From a bacterium YEK0313 (GTDB lineage: Bacteria; Pseudomonadota; Alphaproteobacteria; Rhizobiales; Phreatobacteraceae), in assembly GCA_000751295.2 (NCBI GenBank), contig CCMO02000001.1:3562615-3626614 (forward strand): a stretch of DNA of 64,000 nt, read 5' to 3'. Under the pieces are notes generated by a model. That model saw nothing but the letters and a program-made list of their open reading frames with translations. It was not told where the DNA came from and ran no database searches. The number at the start of each line of letters is the position of its first letter. Positions within the stretch are counted from its first letter, which is position 1. Shown piece by piece: positions 55,106-63,424 of this stretch. The position numbers and the translations under genes are program-made.

Positions 55106-56278
55106 ATGATGCCCTCGCAGGAACGCATTCTCATCACCCATGTCGGCAGCCTGCCGCGCGCCGCCGAACTGTCGGATCTGCTGATCAGGAAGGAAGCGGG
55201 CGAAGCGATCGATCTCGGCCGTCTCGGACGGCTGAGCGCGGAAGCGGTCTGGCATGTCGTAGCGAAGCAGATCGCCGCCGGCATCGACATCGTCAATGAC
55301 GGCGAGCAGCCGCGGGTCGGCTTCCAGACCTATGTCGCCGAGCGCATGCAGGGCTTCGGCGGCGCTTCGCACCGGCCGAGCCCGGTCGACTTCACCGCCT
55401 TTCCCGCCTTTGCCCGGCAGCTCGCCGGACGGTTTCCGCGGCGCTCAAAGGTCAGCAACGCGCCGCAGGCCGTCGCCGCCGTCCGCTACGAGGACCTGAC
55501 CGCCGCGCGCGAGGAATGCGCGCTGATGGCGGCGGCGCTCGGCGAACAGGACCGGCAGCCTGCCGGCGCCTTCATGACCGCCGCTTCGCCCGGCATCATC
55601 GCGACGACGATGCTGAACGCCCACTATGCCTCGCACGAGGACTATGTCTTCGCCCTCGCCCGCGAGATGCGCAGGGAATACGAGCTGATCCTGGCCGAAG
55701 GCTTCATCCTGCAGCTCGATGCGCCGGATCTTGCGATGGAACGCACCATGCTGTTCCAGGACAAGACCATTCCGGAATTCCTGGCCATCGTGGAGACCCA
55801 TGTCGCGGCCCTCAATGCCGCCATAGAGGGGCTGCCACGCGAGCGCATCCGGCTGCATTGCTGCTGGGGCAACTGGGAAGGACCGCATGTCCACGACGTG
55901 CCGCTCGGCGACGTGCTGCCCCTGCTCTACCAGGCCAAGGTCGGCGGCCTGAGCCTCGAATTCGCCAATCCGCGCCACCAGCATGAATATCAGGCGTTGA
56001 GGAGCGCACCCCTGCCGGCGGAGATGTATCTCCTGCCTGGCGTCATCGATTCCACGACGAACTATGTCGAGCACCCGGAGGTCGTCGCCAATCGCATCTG
56101 CGAGGCCGTGGCGGCCGTCGGCGATCGCGAACGGGTGGTGGCGAGCACGGATTGCGGCTTCGGAACGTTTGCCGGCCACGAATTCGTGGCCGAGGACGTC
56201 GTCTGGGCCAAGCTCGCCAGTTGCCGCGCCGGTGCGGACATCGCGACGCGGCGGCTTTGGGGACGCACGTCCTCGTGA
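55106..56278 (+). CDS. Stand-alone MetE-C-like methyl- or alkyl-transferase
   Basis: A 390-residue protein equivalent to the C-terminal zinc domain of cobalamin-independent methionine synthase. Zinc ligands are visible in RLHCCWGNWEGPH (His, Cys), LSLEFANPRH (Glu) and ASTDCGF (Cys); the start ILITHVGSLPR is typical. The N-terminal substrate half of MetE is absent, as in epoxyalkane-coenzyme M transferases and demethylases of this fold. Co-located with the amidohydrolase, it more likely transfers an alkyl group in catabolism than makes methionine. Start at 55106 or 55109. Confidence 0.85.
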   Translation: MMPSQERILITHVGSLPRAAELSDLLIRKEAGEAIDLGRLGRLSAEAVWHVVAKQIAAGIDIVNDGEQPRVGFQTYVAERMQGFGGASHRPSPVDFTAFPAFARQLAGRFPRRSKVSNAPQAVAAVRYEDLTAAREECALMAAALGEQDRQPAGAFMTAASPGIIATTMLNAHYASHEDYVFALAREMRREYELILAEGFILQLDAPDLAMERTMLFQDKTIPEFLAIVETHVAALNAAIEGLPRERIRLHCCWGNWEGPHVHDVPLGDVLPLLYQAKVGGLSLEFANPRHQHEYQALRSAPLPAEMYLLPGVIDSTTNYVEHPEVVANRICEAVAAVGDRERVVASTDCGFGTFAGHEFVAEDVVWAKLASCRAGADIATRRLWGRTSS

Positions 56279-56419
56279 CGCGCATGCGCGGCGGATGCCA
56301 GTCTCGCTTTCCGGATCAAGGCGCGGCGGCTGCGCCATGCCCAGATCATCAATCGGTTACACCGGACCGCCCCGCCCGCTCTTGCGGCGGCGGCCGAAGC
56401 CCGCACGCGCCGACGCGGC

Positions 56420-56782
56420 TCAGTTGATGACCGCGTCGCGCCTCGCCGCCTCCCGCGCGAGGATCTCCCGGGCGGGATGGTCGGCAATGGGCACATGACG
56501 ATCGGAGGAAATCTCGCCCGCGGCGATCAGCGCGTGGTAGCGGGCGCAGCAGACCCTGAGGAACGAGGTGAAATTGCCGAGGTCATGATCGGCATCCATC
56601 GCCTCGTGCCAGAGCCGGGTGATCAGTTGCGTGACGGTCATGCCGTCGCGCTGGCTGATCTCGGCGAGCGTGTCCCAGAAATGGTTCTCGATCCGGATCG
56701 AGGTGGCGACCCCGTCGATGCGCAAACTGTGCGTCCGGCTCTGCCATTGCGTGGCCGCGGCCTTGATGAAGAGCTCGCACAT
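56420..56782 (-). CDS. Ribbon-helix-helix domain protein
   Basis: A 120-residue protein. HSLRIDGVATSIRIENHFWD, then AEISQRDGMTVTQLITRLW, is a Pfam RHH_4-type ribbon-helix-helix, a DNA-binding fold. It starts 24 bp after the DJ-1-like stop on the same strand. Target unknown. Confidence 0.78.
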   Translation of the reverse strand: MCELFIKAAATQWQSRTHSLRIDGVATSIRIENHFWDTLAEISQRDGMTVTQLITRLWHEAMDADHDLGNFTSFLRVCCARYHALIAAGEISSDRHVPIADHPAREILAREAARRDAVIN

Positions 56783-56806
56783 CGAGGGGCTCCTTTCGCG
56801 CTGCCG

Positions 56807-57364
56807 TCAGAGGATCGCCAGGAACTGCTTCAGCCAGGCCGGATGGGCGGGCCAGGCCGGCGCGGTCACCAGGTTGCCATCGGTGACCGCCTCTGTCACG
56901 GCAATGTCGGCGAAGGTGCCGCCGGAGGCCGTCACCTCGTAGGCGCAGGCCGGATAGGCCGAGCAGGTCCGCCCCTTCAGCACGCCGGCGGCCGCCAGCA
57001 GCTGCGCGCCGTGGCAGATCGCCGCGACAGGCTTATTGGCGTCGAAGAAGTGGCGGACCTTCGCGATGACCGCCGGGTTCATCCTGAGATATTCCGGCGC
57101 GCGGCCGCCCGGAATGACGAGCGCGTCGTAACGGGACGGATCGGCAGCCTCGAAATCCGCATTCAGCGTGAAATTGTGGCCCGGCTTCTCCGAATAGGTC
57201 TGGTCGCCCTCGAAATCGTGGATCGCGGTCTTGACGCTCTCGCCCGCCCTCTTGCCGGGGCAGACCGCATCGACGCTGTGGCCGGTCGCCAGCAGCGTCT
57301 GGAAGGGCACCATGGTCTCGTAGTCCTCGGTGAAGTCGCCCGTGATCATCAGGATCTTCGCCAT
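56807..57364 (-). CDS. DJ-1/PfpI-family protein
   Basis: A 185-residue class I glutamine-amidotransferase-like protein. The nucleophile elbow is VAAICHGAQLL (Cys117), with a family Glu in ITGDFTEDYE. Relatives include stress chaperones, deglycase/glyoxalase-type enzymes and proteases. ATG at 57364 with GGGAGG 8 bases ahead; a GTG one codon earlier is unlikely. First gene of a two-gene unit with the RHH gene. Confidence 0.87.
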   Translation of the reverse strand: MAKILMITGDFTEDYETMVPFQTLLATGHSVDAVCPGKRAGESVKTAIHDFEGDQTYSEKPGHNFTLNADFEAADPSRYDALVIPGGRAPEYLRMNPAVIAKVRHFFDANKPVAAICHGAQLLAAAGVLKGRTCSAYPACAYEVTASGGTFADIAVTEAVTDGNLVTAPAWPAHPAWLKQFLAIL

Positions 57365-57477
57365 CACACATCCTCCCTGCCGATGGTTGCGCAGAAAGGC
57401 TAGGCGAGGATCGCCGGACGCGGGTGTTATTCCGATACTACGCGCGGCCGCGCGCAGACCGGCGCGGCGGTCGCCGC

Positions 57478-58248
57478 TCAGGCGCGGGCAAGGCTCTGCA
57501 GGCGCGCCTCGTCCAGCACGCGCACGGCGTCGGGCACGATCAGGATGACCTTGTCGCGGGCGAGCTTGGTCAGGGTCCGGCTCACCGTCTCGATGGTCAG
57601 GCCGAGAAAATCGGCGATGTCGATGCGCTGCATGGGCAGCTCGATGGTGACCGAGGCACCCCTGACCCGGGTCCAGCGTTCGCGCATGGCGACGAGGAAG
57701 GCGGCGATGCGCTCCTCCGCCGAGCGGCGCCCGATCAGCGTCATCTGCTCCTGGGCGATGACCAGCTCGTGGGTCGCGAATTCGTGCAGGCGCAGGAGAA
57801 AATGCGGCTTCTCGGTCACCAGCCGGTCGAAATCAACGCGCGCGAAGCGGCAGAGCGTGACCTCGTCCACCGCATCGGCCGAAAAGCCGTAGCGGTTGTG
57901 CAGGGCGAGCCCGAGAAAGTCGCCGGGCATGGCGAAACCGATCACCTGGCGCCGGCCGTCGGACAGCATCTTGTAGAGCCGGACCATGCCCTTGGTGACG
58001 GAAAAGACCGACTGCGCCTCCTCGTCCTGGCGCACGAAGGTGGTCTTGGGCGCATGGCTCACCTGCCGCACGATGGCGTCGAGCTCGCGCAGCTCGTGCG
58101 GGGCCATGGCGGCGCACACGGCCAGCGACCGCACCTCGCACGTCTCGCAATAGCTGACCGCGCCGTGATGGGCGCACGCCTTGATCGTCAGCAGGTCTTC
58201 CACCGTGGCCGGCTCCCAGCAATCAGGTCCGTTGCCGGTCGTCACCAT
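57478..58248 (-). CDS. FNR-type [4Fe-4S] oxygen-responsive regulator
   Basis: A 256-residue Crp/Fnr protein with an iron-sulfur cysteine set: Cys34-x2-Cys37-x7-Cys45 (VSYCETCEVRSLAVC) and Cys133 (VTLCRFARV), the spacing I know from rhizobial FnrN rather than E. coli FNR (an additional Cys25 is nearby). The helix-turn-helix IADFLGLTIETVSRTLTKL has the E-SR residues that read TTGA half-sites. It sits next to the cbb3 oxidase locus and a perfect FNR box lies before ccoG, so it is the likely low-oxygen activator of these genes. An imperfect box before its own start suggests autoregulation. Confidence 0.9.
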   Translation of the reverse strand: MVTTGNGPDCWEPATVEDLLTIKACAHHGAVSYCETCEVRSLAVCAAMAPHELRELDAIVRQVSHAPKTTFVRQDEEAQSVFSVTKGMVRLYKMLSDGRRQVIGFAMPGDFLGLALHNRYGFSADAVDEVTLCRFARVDFDRLVTEKPHFLLRLHEFATHELVIAQEQMTLIGRRSAEERIAAFLVAMRERWTRVRGASVTIELPMQRIDIADFLGLTIETVSRTLTKLARDKVILIVPDAVRVLDEARLQSLARA

Positions 58249-58293
58249 GGCAGCGGAACGTCCGCACCTTAGGGCGCCGCGCTGTCGCGGTCC

Positions 58294-58307
58294 TTGATCC
58301 AGCGCAA
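58294..58307. promoter_or_regulatory. FNR-like box before the FNR-type gene
   Basis: TTGATCCAGCGCAA: the left half-site TTGAT is exact, the right (CGCAA) matches three of five. It lies 46 bp before the FNR start at 58248 and 68 bp before the divergent gene. Confidence 0.45.
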
Positions 58308-58374
58308 GGACATTAGCAATTTCGCGCCGCATCGTCCCGTCCCACATTGGAGAAGCTTGGGACAACGCCTCGAC

Positions 58375-58851
58375 ATGTTCAGCGCCCGCATCATCCGCGC
58401 GGAAGAAGCCATGGCCGTCCTCGGGCTGGTCAGGCTCTGCTACCCCGAGATCGAGCCCCAGGCCTGGCGGGCGCACCTCGCCCGGCTCGGCCGCGGCCGG
58501 GCGAGCCGGGCCGGCTGCGTCGTCGTCAGCGACCAGCGCGGCTATACCCATGCCGCGTGCCTCTACCGCGTTCTGCCTGATCCCGGCGCCGGCCGGCGGC
58601 TGGAGATCTCCTATCTCGCCAAGGCCGACCTGCCGGCCAGCACCGCGACCGAGGTGCTGTTCGCCTTCGTCGACGAGCTGGCCCAGGCCCAGCGCTGCAA
58701 GGCGATCGTCGTGCACGACAGCCAGGCGCGCATCGCGCGCGATGCCCTGGCGATCTGGACCGACCTCGGCGACGATCTCGCCGCCCATCACTTCAGACCA
58801 GGCGCCATCGGTTTCGAGAAGGCCGTGGCGCCGGCGCCCCTCGCCGGCTGA
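58375..58851 (+). CDS. Hypothetical protein, GNAT-like in part
   Basis: A 158-residue soluble protein. LGLVRLCYPEIEPQAWRAHL, RGYTHAACLYRVLPD and SYLAKADLPASTATEVLFAF suggest an acetyltransferase-like alpha/beta fold, but the acetyl-CoA loop is not clear. Start uncertain: ATG 58375 without a strong site; the frame is open from a TTG at 58294 that lies within the FNR-like box. It is divergent from the FNR-type gene and its end overlaps the convergent ccoS by 64 bp. Possibly FNR-regulated. Confidence 0.6.
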   Translation: MFSARIIRAEEAMAVLGLVRLCYPEIEPQAWRAHLARLGRGRASRAGCVVVSDQRGYTHAACLYRVLPDPGAGRRLEISYLAKADLPASTATEVLFAFVDELAQAQRCKAIVVHDSQARIARDALAIWTDLGDDLAAHHFRPGAIGFEKAVAPAPLAG

Positions 58852-59024
58852 CCCGCGGCCGGCGCATCGGCCCCCGCCATATCGCCGTCCTCGTCCATGA
58901 TCGCGCGCCAGGCCGCGCCGTCGAGATCCTCATACTGGCCGTTGCCGAGCGCCCAGAGGAAGGCGGCGAGGCCGAGCAGGCCAAGACCGAGCGCGAGCGG
59001 CACCAGGAACACCAGGACATCCAT
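58788..59024 (-). CDS. ccoS: cbb3 oxidase maturation protein CcoS
   Basis: A 78-residue single-span protein. The first 25 residues are a membrane helix (LVFLVPLALGLGLLGLAAFL) followed by ALGNGQYEDLDG, the CcoS/FixS signature, and a polar tail about 20 residues longer than usual. CcoS is needed to insert cofactors into cbb3 oxidase. It follows ccoI by 32 bp. Confidence 0.87.
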   Translation of the reverse strand: MDVLVFLVPLALGLGLLGLAAFLWALGNGQYEDLDGAAWRAIMDEDGDMAGADAPAAGQPARGAGATAFSKPMAPGLK

Positions 59025-59056
59025 CGTTTTAGTCTCCGTTGCGGCGCCCCGGCGCG

Positions 59057-61309
59057 TCAGACGGCACGCCGGGCGCGCAGGGCATTGGCGGTGACCAGGA
59101 TCGACGAGCCGGACATGGCGAGCGCGGCGATCAGCGGCGTGACGAAGCCGGCCATGGCGATCGGCACGGCAACGAGGTTGTAGAGCGCCGCAAGCCAGAG
59201 ATTCTGGCCCATCAGCGCCCGCGCCCGGCGGGCGACCGCCAACGCGTTGGCGACCGGCGCCAACCGATCGCCGAGGAAGACCGCATCCGCCGCGGCCTGA
59301 GTCAGCTGCACGGCCGTGACCGGCGACAGCGACACATGGGCGCTCGCCAGCGCCGGCGCGTCGTTGAGGCCGTCGCCAACCATCAGCACGCGCCGCCCCG
59401 CCCGTTTCAGCCGATCGAGCCGCGCGATCTTGTCGGCCGGCTTCAGGCCGCCGGCGAAAGCCGCGACGCCGAGCGCCGCCGCGACGGCACGCACCGCCTC
59501 GGGCCGGTCGCCGGACAGGATCTCGACGGCAAGGCCCCGCTGCTGCAGCTGTGCCACCACGGCCCGGGCATCCGGGCGCAGGACCTGGCCGATGGCCAGG
59601 GCATGCCGCCCCTCGCCGTGGGAGAAAGCGATCACTGAGGCTTCCGGGTGGCGCGCCAGCACGGCTTCGGCCTCGCGCGCCGCACCGCAGAAGGCCGGGC
59701 TGCCGAGCCGGACCGTGTGGCCGTCGACGACGGCCATGACGCCCTGCCCCGACACTTCCTCGATCCCGTCGAGCGGCACGTCGGCACCGGTCGCGACGGC
59801 CAGCGCGCGGGCCAGGGGATGGCTGGAGCCGAGCGCCAGCCGGCCAGCCAGGGCGAGCGCCGCGTCCGGCACATGGCCCGCGTCGATCAGGCCGGCGGCC
59901 GGCAGCGTCAAGGTGCCGGTCTTGTCGAAGACCACCGTGTCGGCTTCGGCGAGCCGCTCCAGCGCATCGCCCGACTGAAGCAGCACATTGGCACGGAACA
60001 GCACGCCGGAGGCGACCACCTGCACGGCCGGGATCGCCAGCCCGAGCGCACAGGGGCAGGTGATGATCAGCACCGTGATCGCGATGATCAGCGCGGACTG
60101 CCAGGCCGCCCCGGCCGCGAGCCAGGCGATGAAGGTTGCGAGCGCCGCGACACGCACGACCGGCGAATAGAACCGCGCCGCGCGGTCGGCCAGCCTCAGA
60201 TAGCGCGAGCGTGCCTGCATCGCGCCGTCGACCAGCCGCGTCACCTCGTCGAGCAGGGTTCCCTTGGCGGCCGCCGAGACCCGGATCGTCAGGCTCCCGG
60301 CGCCGTTGAGCGTACCGGCATAGACGGCGGTGCCCGGGCCGACCGCCGCCGCCAGGGTCTCGCCGGTGACGAGGCTCTGGTCGACCGTCGATCCGCCCTG
60401 GACGACGACGCCGTCGACGCCGATCCGCTCGCCCGACCTGACCAGGACGAGGTCGCCCGGCAGGATCGCGGCAATCGGCACGTCCTGCAGCCGCCCGTCG
60501 ATGAGCTTGACCGCCGTTTCGGCCTTGAGCGCCGCGATATGGCTCGCGACCGCATGGGCCTTGCGCCGCATCAGCGCTTCCAGGTAGCGGCCGGTCAGGA
60601 GGAAGAACAGCAGCATGACCGCGCTGTCGAAATAAGCGTGGCTGGCGTGCCGCCAGGTTTCCGCCAGCGACATGCCGACCGCCAGCAGCACGCCGAGCGA
60701 AATCGGCACGTCCATGTTGAGCTGGCGCGCCTTGAGCGCGGCCAGCGCCGAGCGGAAGAACGGCCGGCCGGAATAGGCGACCGCCGGCACGGCGATCAAC
60801 GCGGAGAGCCAGTGGAAGAAGTCGCGCTGCTCCGGTGTGATGTCGGTGACATTGCCCGACCATACCGACACCGAGAGCAGCATGATGTTCATCATCGCGA
60901 AGCCGGCGACGCCGAGGCAGCGCAGCAGGAGCCGCGTCTCCCGCAGTTCCGCGCCCTCGGCGAGCCGCGGGTCGAACGGATAGGCACGGAAGCCGAGCCG
61001 GGCGAGGAGGCCGACGATCCGTGCCGGTCCGAGCATGGCCTCCTGCCATTCCACCGTCAGGCGCCGCTGGGTGAGATTGACGCGCGCGCCGACGATGCCC
61101 GGCTCGCACAGCAATCCGGACTCGATGATCGGCATGCAGGCGGCGCAGGTGATGCCGTCCACCGCGAGATCGATGCGCGCGCGGCCATCGGCCAGGGGCT
61201 GGACGAACAGCGAAAGGTCGGTTTCGCCGGCTCCGGCATCCCGGGTGCCGGGCACCGCAGCGGCGCCGGACCGGCCGCGCGCCTCGGCAACGGACAGGAC
61301 CATGCTCAT
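59057..61309 (-). CDS. ccoI: Cu-exporting P-type ATPase CcoI/FixI
   Basis: A 750-residue copper ATPase that supplies the cbb3 oxidase copper centre. It has an N-terminal heavy-metal-binding domain (DGITCAACMP, Cys55, Cys58), the membrane metal-transfer motif TCPCALGLAIP, phosphorylation loop VFDKTGTLTLP, SSHPLARAL and MVGDGLNDAPALA. Start overlaps the ccoH stop by 4 bp. The usual ccoGHIS order is preserved. Confidence 0.95.
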   Translation of the reverse strand: MSMVLSVAEARGRSGAAAVPGTRDAGAGETDLSLFVQPLADGRARIDLAVDGITCAACMPIIESGLLCEPGIVGARVNLTQRRLTVEWQEAMLGPARIVGLLARLGFRAYPFDPRLAEGAELRETRLLLRCLGVAGFAMMNIMLLSVSVWSGNVTDITPEQRDFFHWLSALIAVPAVAYSGRPFFRSALAALKARQLNMDVPISLGVLLAVGMSLAETWRHASHAYFDSAVMLLFFLLTGRYLEALMRRKAHAVASHIAALKAETAVKLIDGRLQDVPIAAILPGDLVLVRSGERIGVDGVVVQGGSTVDQSLVTGETLAAAVGPGTAVYAGTLNGAGSLTIRVSAAAKGTLLDEVTRLVDGAMQARSRYLRLADRAARFYSPVVRVAALATFIAWLAAGAAWQSALIIAITVLIITCPCALGLAIPAVQVVASGVLFRANVLLQSGDALERLAEADTVVFDKTGTLTLPAAGLIDAGHVPDAALALAGRLALGSSHPLARALAVATGADVPLDGIEEVSGQGVMAVVDGHTVRLGSPAFCGAAREAEAVLARHPEASVIAFSHGEGRHALAIGQVLRPDARAVVAQLQQRGLAVEILSGDRPEAVRAVAAALGVAAFAGGLKPADKIARLDRLKRAGRRVLMVGDGLNDAPALASAHVSLSPVTAVQLTQAAADAVFLGDRLAPVANALAVARRARALMGQNLWLAALYNLVAVPIAMAGFVTPLIAALAMSGSSILVTANALRARRAV

Positions 61310-61783
61310 GGCAGGACCACCCGGTCGCGCGAGCGGAAGACCAGCCGGCCTCCGTCACGCGCCTCGATGACGAGATCGTAGGCGCCGCGCGCGACATCCG
61401 CGGCTGTGCCGGCAAGACGGCCCTCCCCGGCCGCGGCCAGGACGAAGGACCGGTCGGCGCGCGGCTCCAGCGGCCGCACGAGCCTCGCCGCGACGTCGGA
61501 GGCCGCCAGGGGCCGTCCGCCGGCATCGCGCAGGGTCAGGTCGAGCGCCGGCACGGGTGCCGCCGGCCGCGCGCGTGCGGGCGGCGACAAGCTCGGCGTT
61601 GAAGCGCTGGCTCGACCGGTAGGCGCTGTCGGTCACCGTGCCGGGCAGCGTGTCGACGGCCAGCGCAATCATCACCGCGTTGACGGAAGCGATCACCGTG
61701 AAGAAGCCGACCATCATGGCGAGCACGGCCCGGCCGGTCAGCGGCCGCCCTCGCCTCGCCTGCGCGTCCTGCATCATCGCCAT
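61306..61783 (-). pseudogene. ccoH: ccoH/fixH with a frameshift
   Basis: Two frames make up one FixH protein. The first (from 61783) encodes the N-terminal membrane anchor and YRSSQRFNAELVAART, then runs out of frame into Arg-rich nonsense. The second, shifted by one base, begins near 61600 and encodes PALDLTLRDAGGRPLAASDV through DLVIEARDGGRLVFRSRDRV, ending in the 4-bp overlap with ccoI. FixH should be about 160 residues, continuous, with more sequence between the halves. The junction (about 61570-61600) is very GC-rich, and a few residues appear to be missing. A true mutation would be expected to impair cbb3 assembly; an assembly or sequencing error is a serious alternative. Confidence 0.8.
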
Positions 61784-61798
61784 AGCTCCATCCGAAGA

Positions 61799-63271
61799 TC
61801 AGCGGGAAACGAAATGGTCCTGGCCGACGGCGACGTCGCCGGTGCCGAGCTCGGTCAGGCGGAAAGCCATGAGGGTCGACGCCGCGAGCGCCGTGCCGGC
61901 CGGCACGGTGACGTGCACGACGAAGTCGCGGGTCTGGTCCGGCCCGACTTCCAGGAGCGGCCAGGGCCCGTCGCTCGGCAGGCTGCCGACGGCGCTGACC
62001 CGGGTCGCCATCGGCAGATCGTCGACCGCCAGCAGGAACAGCCGGGCCTGCGAGCGCTTGTTGAGCACGCGGATCGTATAGGCGTTGCGCACGGCGCCGT
62101 CCGAAAGCCGGACGAACATCGGGTTGCGCTCGTGGATCACCGAAATGTCCGTGAACGAGCGATTCCAGAGGCCGTAGAGCATGATGAGGCCGACCACCGC
62201 GATGAGCGCGGCATAAAGCACCGTGCGGACGCGGACGATCGGATAGATCTCGTCGAGGCCGGCGGCCCGACGCTCGATATTGACGTCGTTGTCATAGGCG
62301 ATCAGGCCTTGCGGCCGGCCGACCTTGGTCATCACGGAATTGCAGGCGTCGATGCACAGGCCGCACTGGATGCAGCCCATCTGCGAGCCCGCGCGAATGT
62401 CGACGCCGGTCGGGCAGACGACGACGCATTGCCGGCAGTCGACGCAGTCGCCCGCCGGCTCGCCCGCGGCGGCGGCCCGTGCCGCGGCCTTCACCGACAT
62501 GCGCGGCTCGCCCCGGTCGTGGCGATAGGTGACGTTCAGCGCATATTCGTCGGTCAGCGCCGCCTGGATGCGCGGCCAGGGGCACATGTAGAGGCAGACC
62601 TGCTCGCGCATGAGCCCGGCGAGCGCATAGGTCGTGAAGGTCAGGACCGCGATCGAGGCATAGGCGACGGCCGGAGCCTGGAAGGTCGCGAGTTCCCTGA
62701 CCAGCGTCGGCGCATCGGCGAAATAGAGCACCCAGGCGCCGCCGGTCCACCAGGCGATGACCAGCCAGAGCGCGTGCTTGGCCGCCTTGCGCAGGAAGCG
62801 CTCCGCGGTCATCGGCCCCTTGTCGGCCAGCATCCGCTCGCGCCGGTCGCCTTCCAGCCAGCGCTCCACGGTCATGAACAGGTCGGTCCAGACCGTCTGC
62901 GGACAGAGATAGCCGCACCAGACCCGGCCGGCGATGGCGTTCATCAGGAACAGCACCAGCGCGGCCAGCACCAGAAGGCCGGTGACATAGTAGATTTCCT
63001 GCGGCCAGATCTCGATGAAGAAGAAATAGAACCGGTTGTTGGCGAGATCGACGAGCACCGCCTGGTTCGGCAGGTTGGGCCCGCGATACCAGCGCACGAA
63101 CGGCAGGAAATAATAGACGCCGAGGCAGCCGAACAGGATTGCCCATTTGATCGTACGCAGGCGCCCCGCGACACTCTGCTGATAGATCTCGGGCCGGGCG
63201 GCATAGAGCTCGCCGTCATCAGGGCTCGGGCCCGGCTGGCTGGGGACGGTGGGGTTGAGCGCGCCCCGCAT
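61799..63271 (-). CDS. ccoG: cbb3 oxidase accessory protein CcoG/RdxA
   Basis: A 490-residue membrane ferredoxin-like protein. Four or five membrane helices include CGYLCPQTVWTDLF and LCPWPRIQ-type cysteines, and two [4Fe-4S] motifs follow: CVDCRQCVVVCPTG and GCIQCGLCIDACN. The C-terminal IgG-like domain (about 390-490) completes it. CcoG handles copper reduction for cbb3 assembly. It has its own promoter region with an FNR box at 63344. Confidence 0.95.
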   Translation of the reverse strand: MRGALNPTVPSQPGPSPDDGELYAARPEIYQQSVAGRLRTIKWAILFGCLGVYYFLPFVRWYRGPNLPNQAVLVDLANNRFYFFFIEIWPQEIYYVTGLLVLAALVLFLMNAIAGRVWCGYLCPQTVWTDLFMTVERWLEGDRRERMLADKGPMTAERFLRKAAKHALWLVIAWWTGGAWVLYFADAPTLVRELATFQAPAVAYASIAVLTFTTYALAGLMREQVCLYMCPWPRIQAALTDEYALNVTYRHDRGEPRMSVKAAARAAAAGEPAGDCVDCRQCVVVCPTGVDIRAGSQMGCIQCGLCIDACNSVMTKVGRPQGLIAYDNDVNIERRAAGLDEIYPIVRVRTVLYAALIAVVGLIMLYGLWNRSFTDISVIHERNPMFVRLSDGAVRNAYTIRVLNKRSQARLFLLAVDDLPMATRVSAVGSLPSDGPWPLLEVGPDQTRDFVVHVTVPAGTALAASTLMAFRLTELGTGDVAVGQDHFVSR

Positions 63272-63343
63272 GGCAGGATCCTGATCACACGCGCCGGTCG
63301 GCGCCGATTTCCCGCACCATCGGCAATACCCGAGCGATCGGCT

Positions 63344-63357
63344 TTGACCTGGGTCAA
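63344..63357. promoter_or_regulatory. FNR/FixK box before ccoG
   Basis: TTGACCTGGGTCAA: both half-sites exact (TTGAC-N4-GTCAA, arms of six bases). It is 73 bp before the ccoG start, compatible with class II activation (site near -40). The FNR-type gene at 57478 is the obvious candidate regulator. Confidence 0.8.
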
Positions 63358-63365
63358 GCGCCCCG

Positions 63366-63399
63366 CAAAAAAGGACGCGCGCCGGCCGGCCGGCGCGCG
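63366..63399 (-). terminator. Intrinsic terminator of ccoNOQP
   Basis: A perfect 24-bp palindrome (63376-63399, CGCGCG ends around CCGGCCGGCCGG) lies 26 bp beyond the ccoP stop. Read on the minus strand it is followed by TCCTTTTTTGC, an intrinsic terminator. It separates ccoNOQP from ccoGHIS. Confidence 0.85.
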
Positions 63400-63424
63400 C
63401 GAGTGCCCCGAATGCTCTTGCTTC

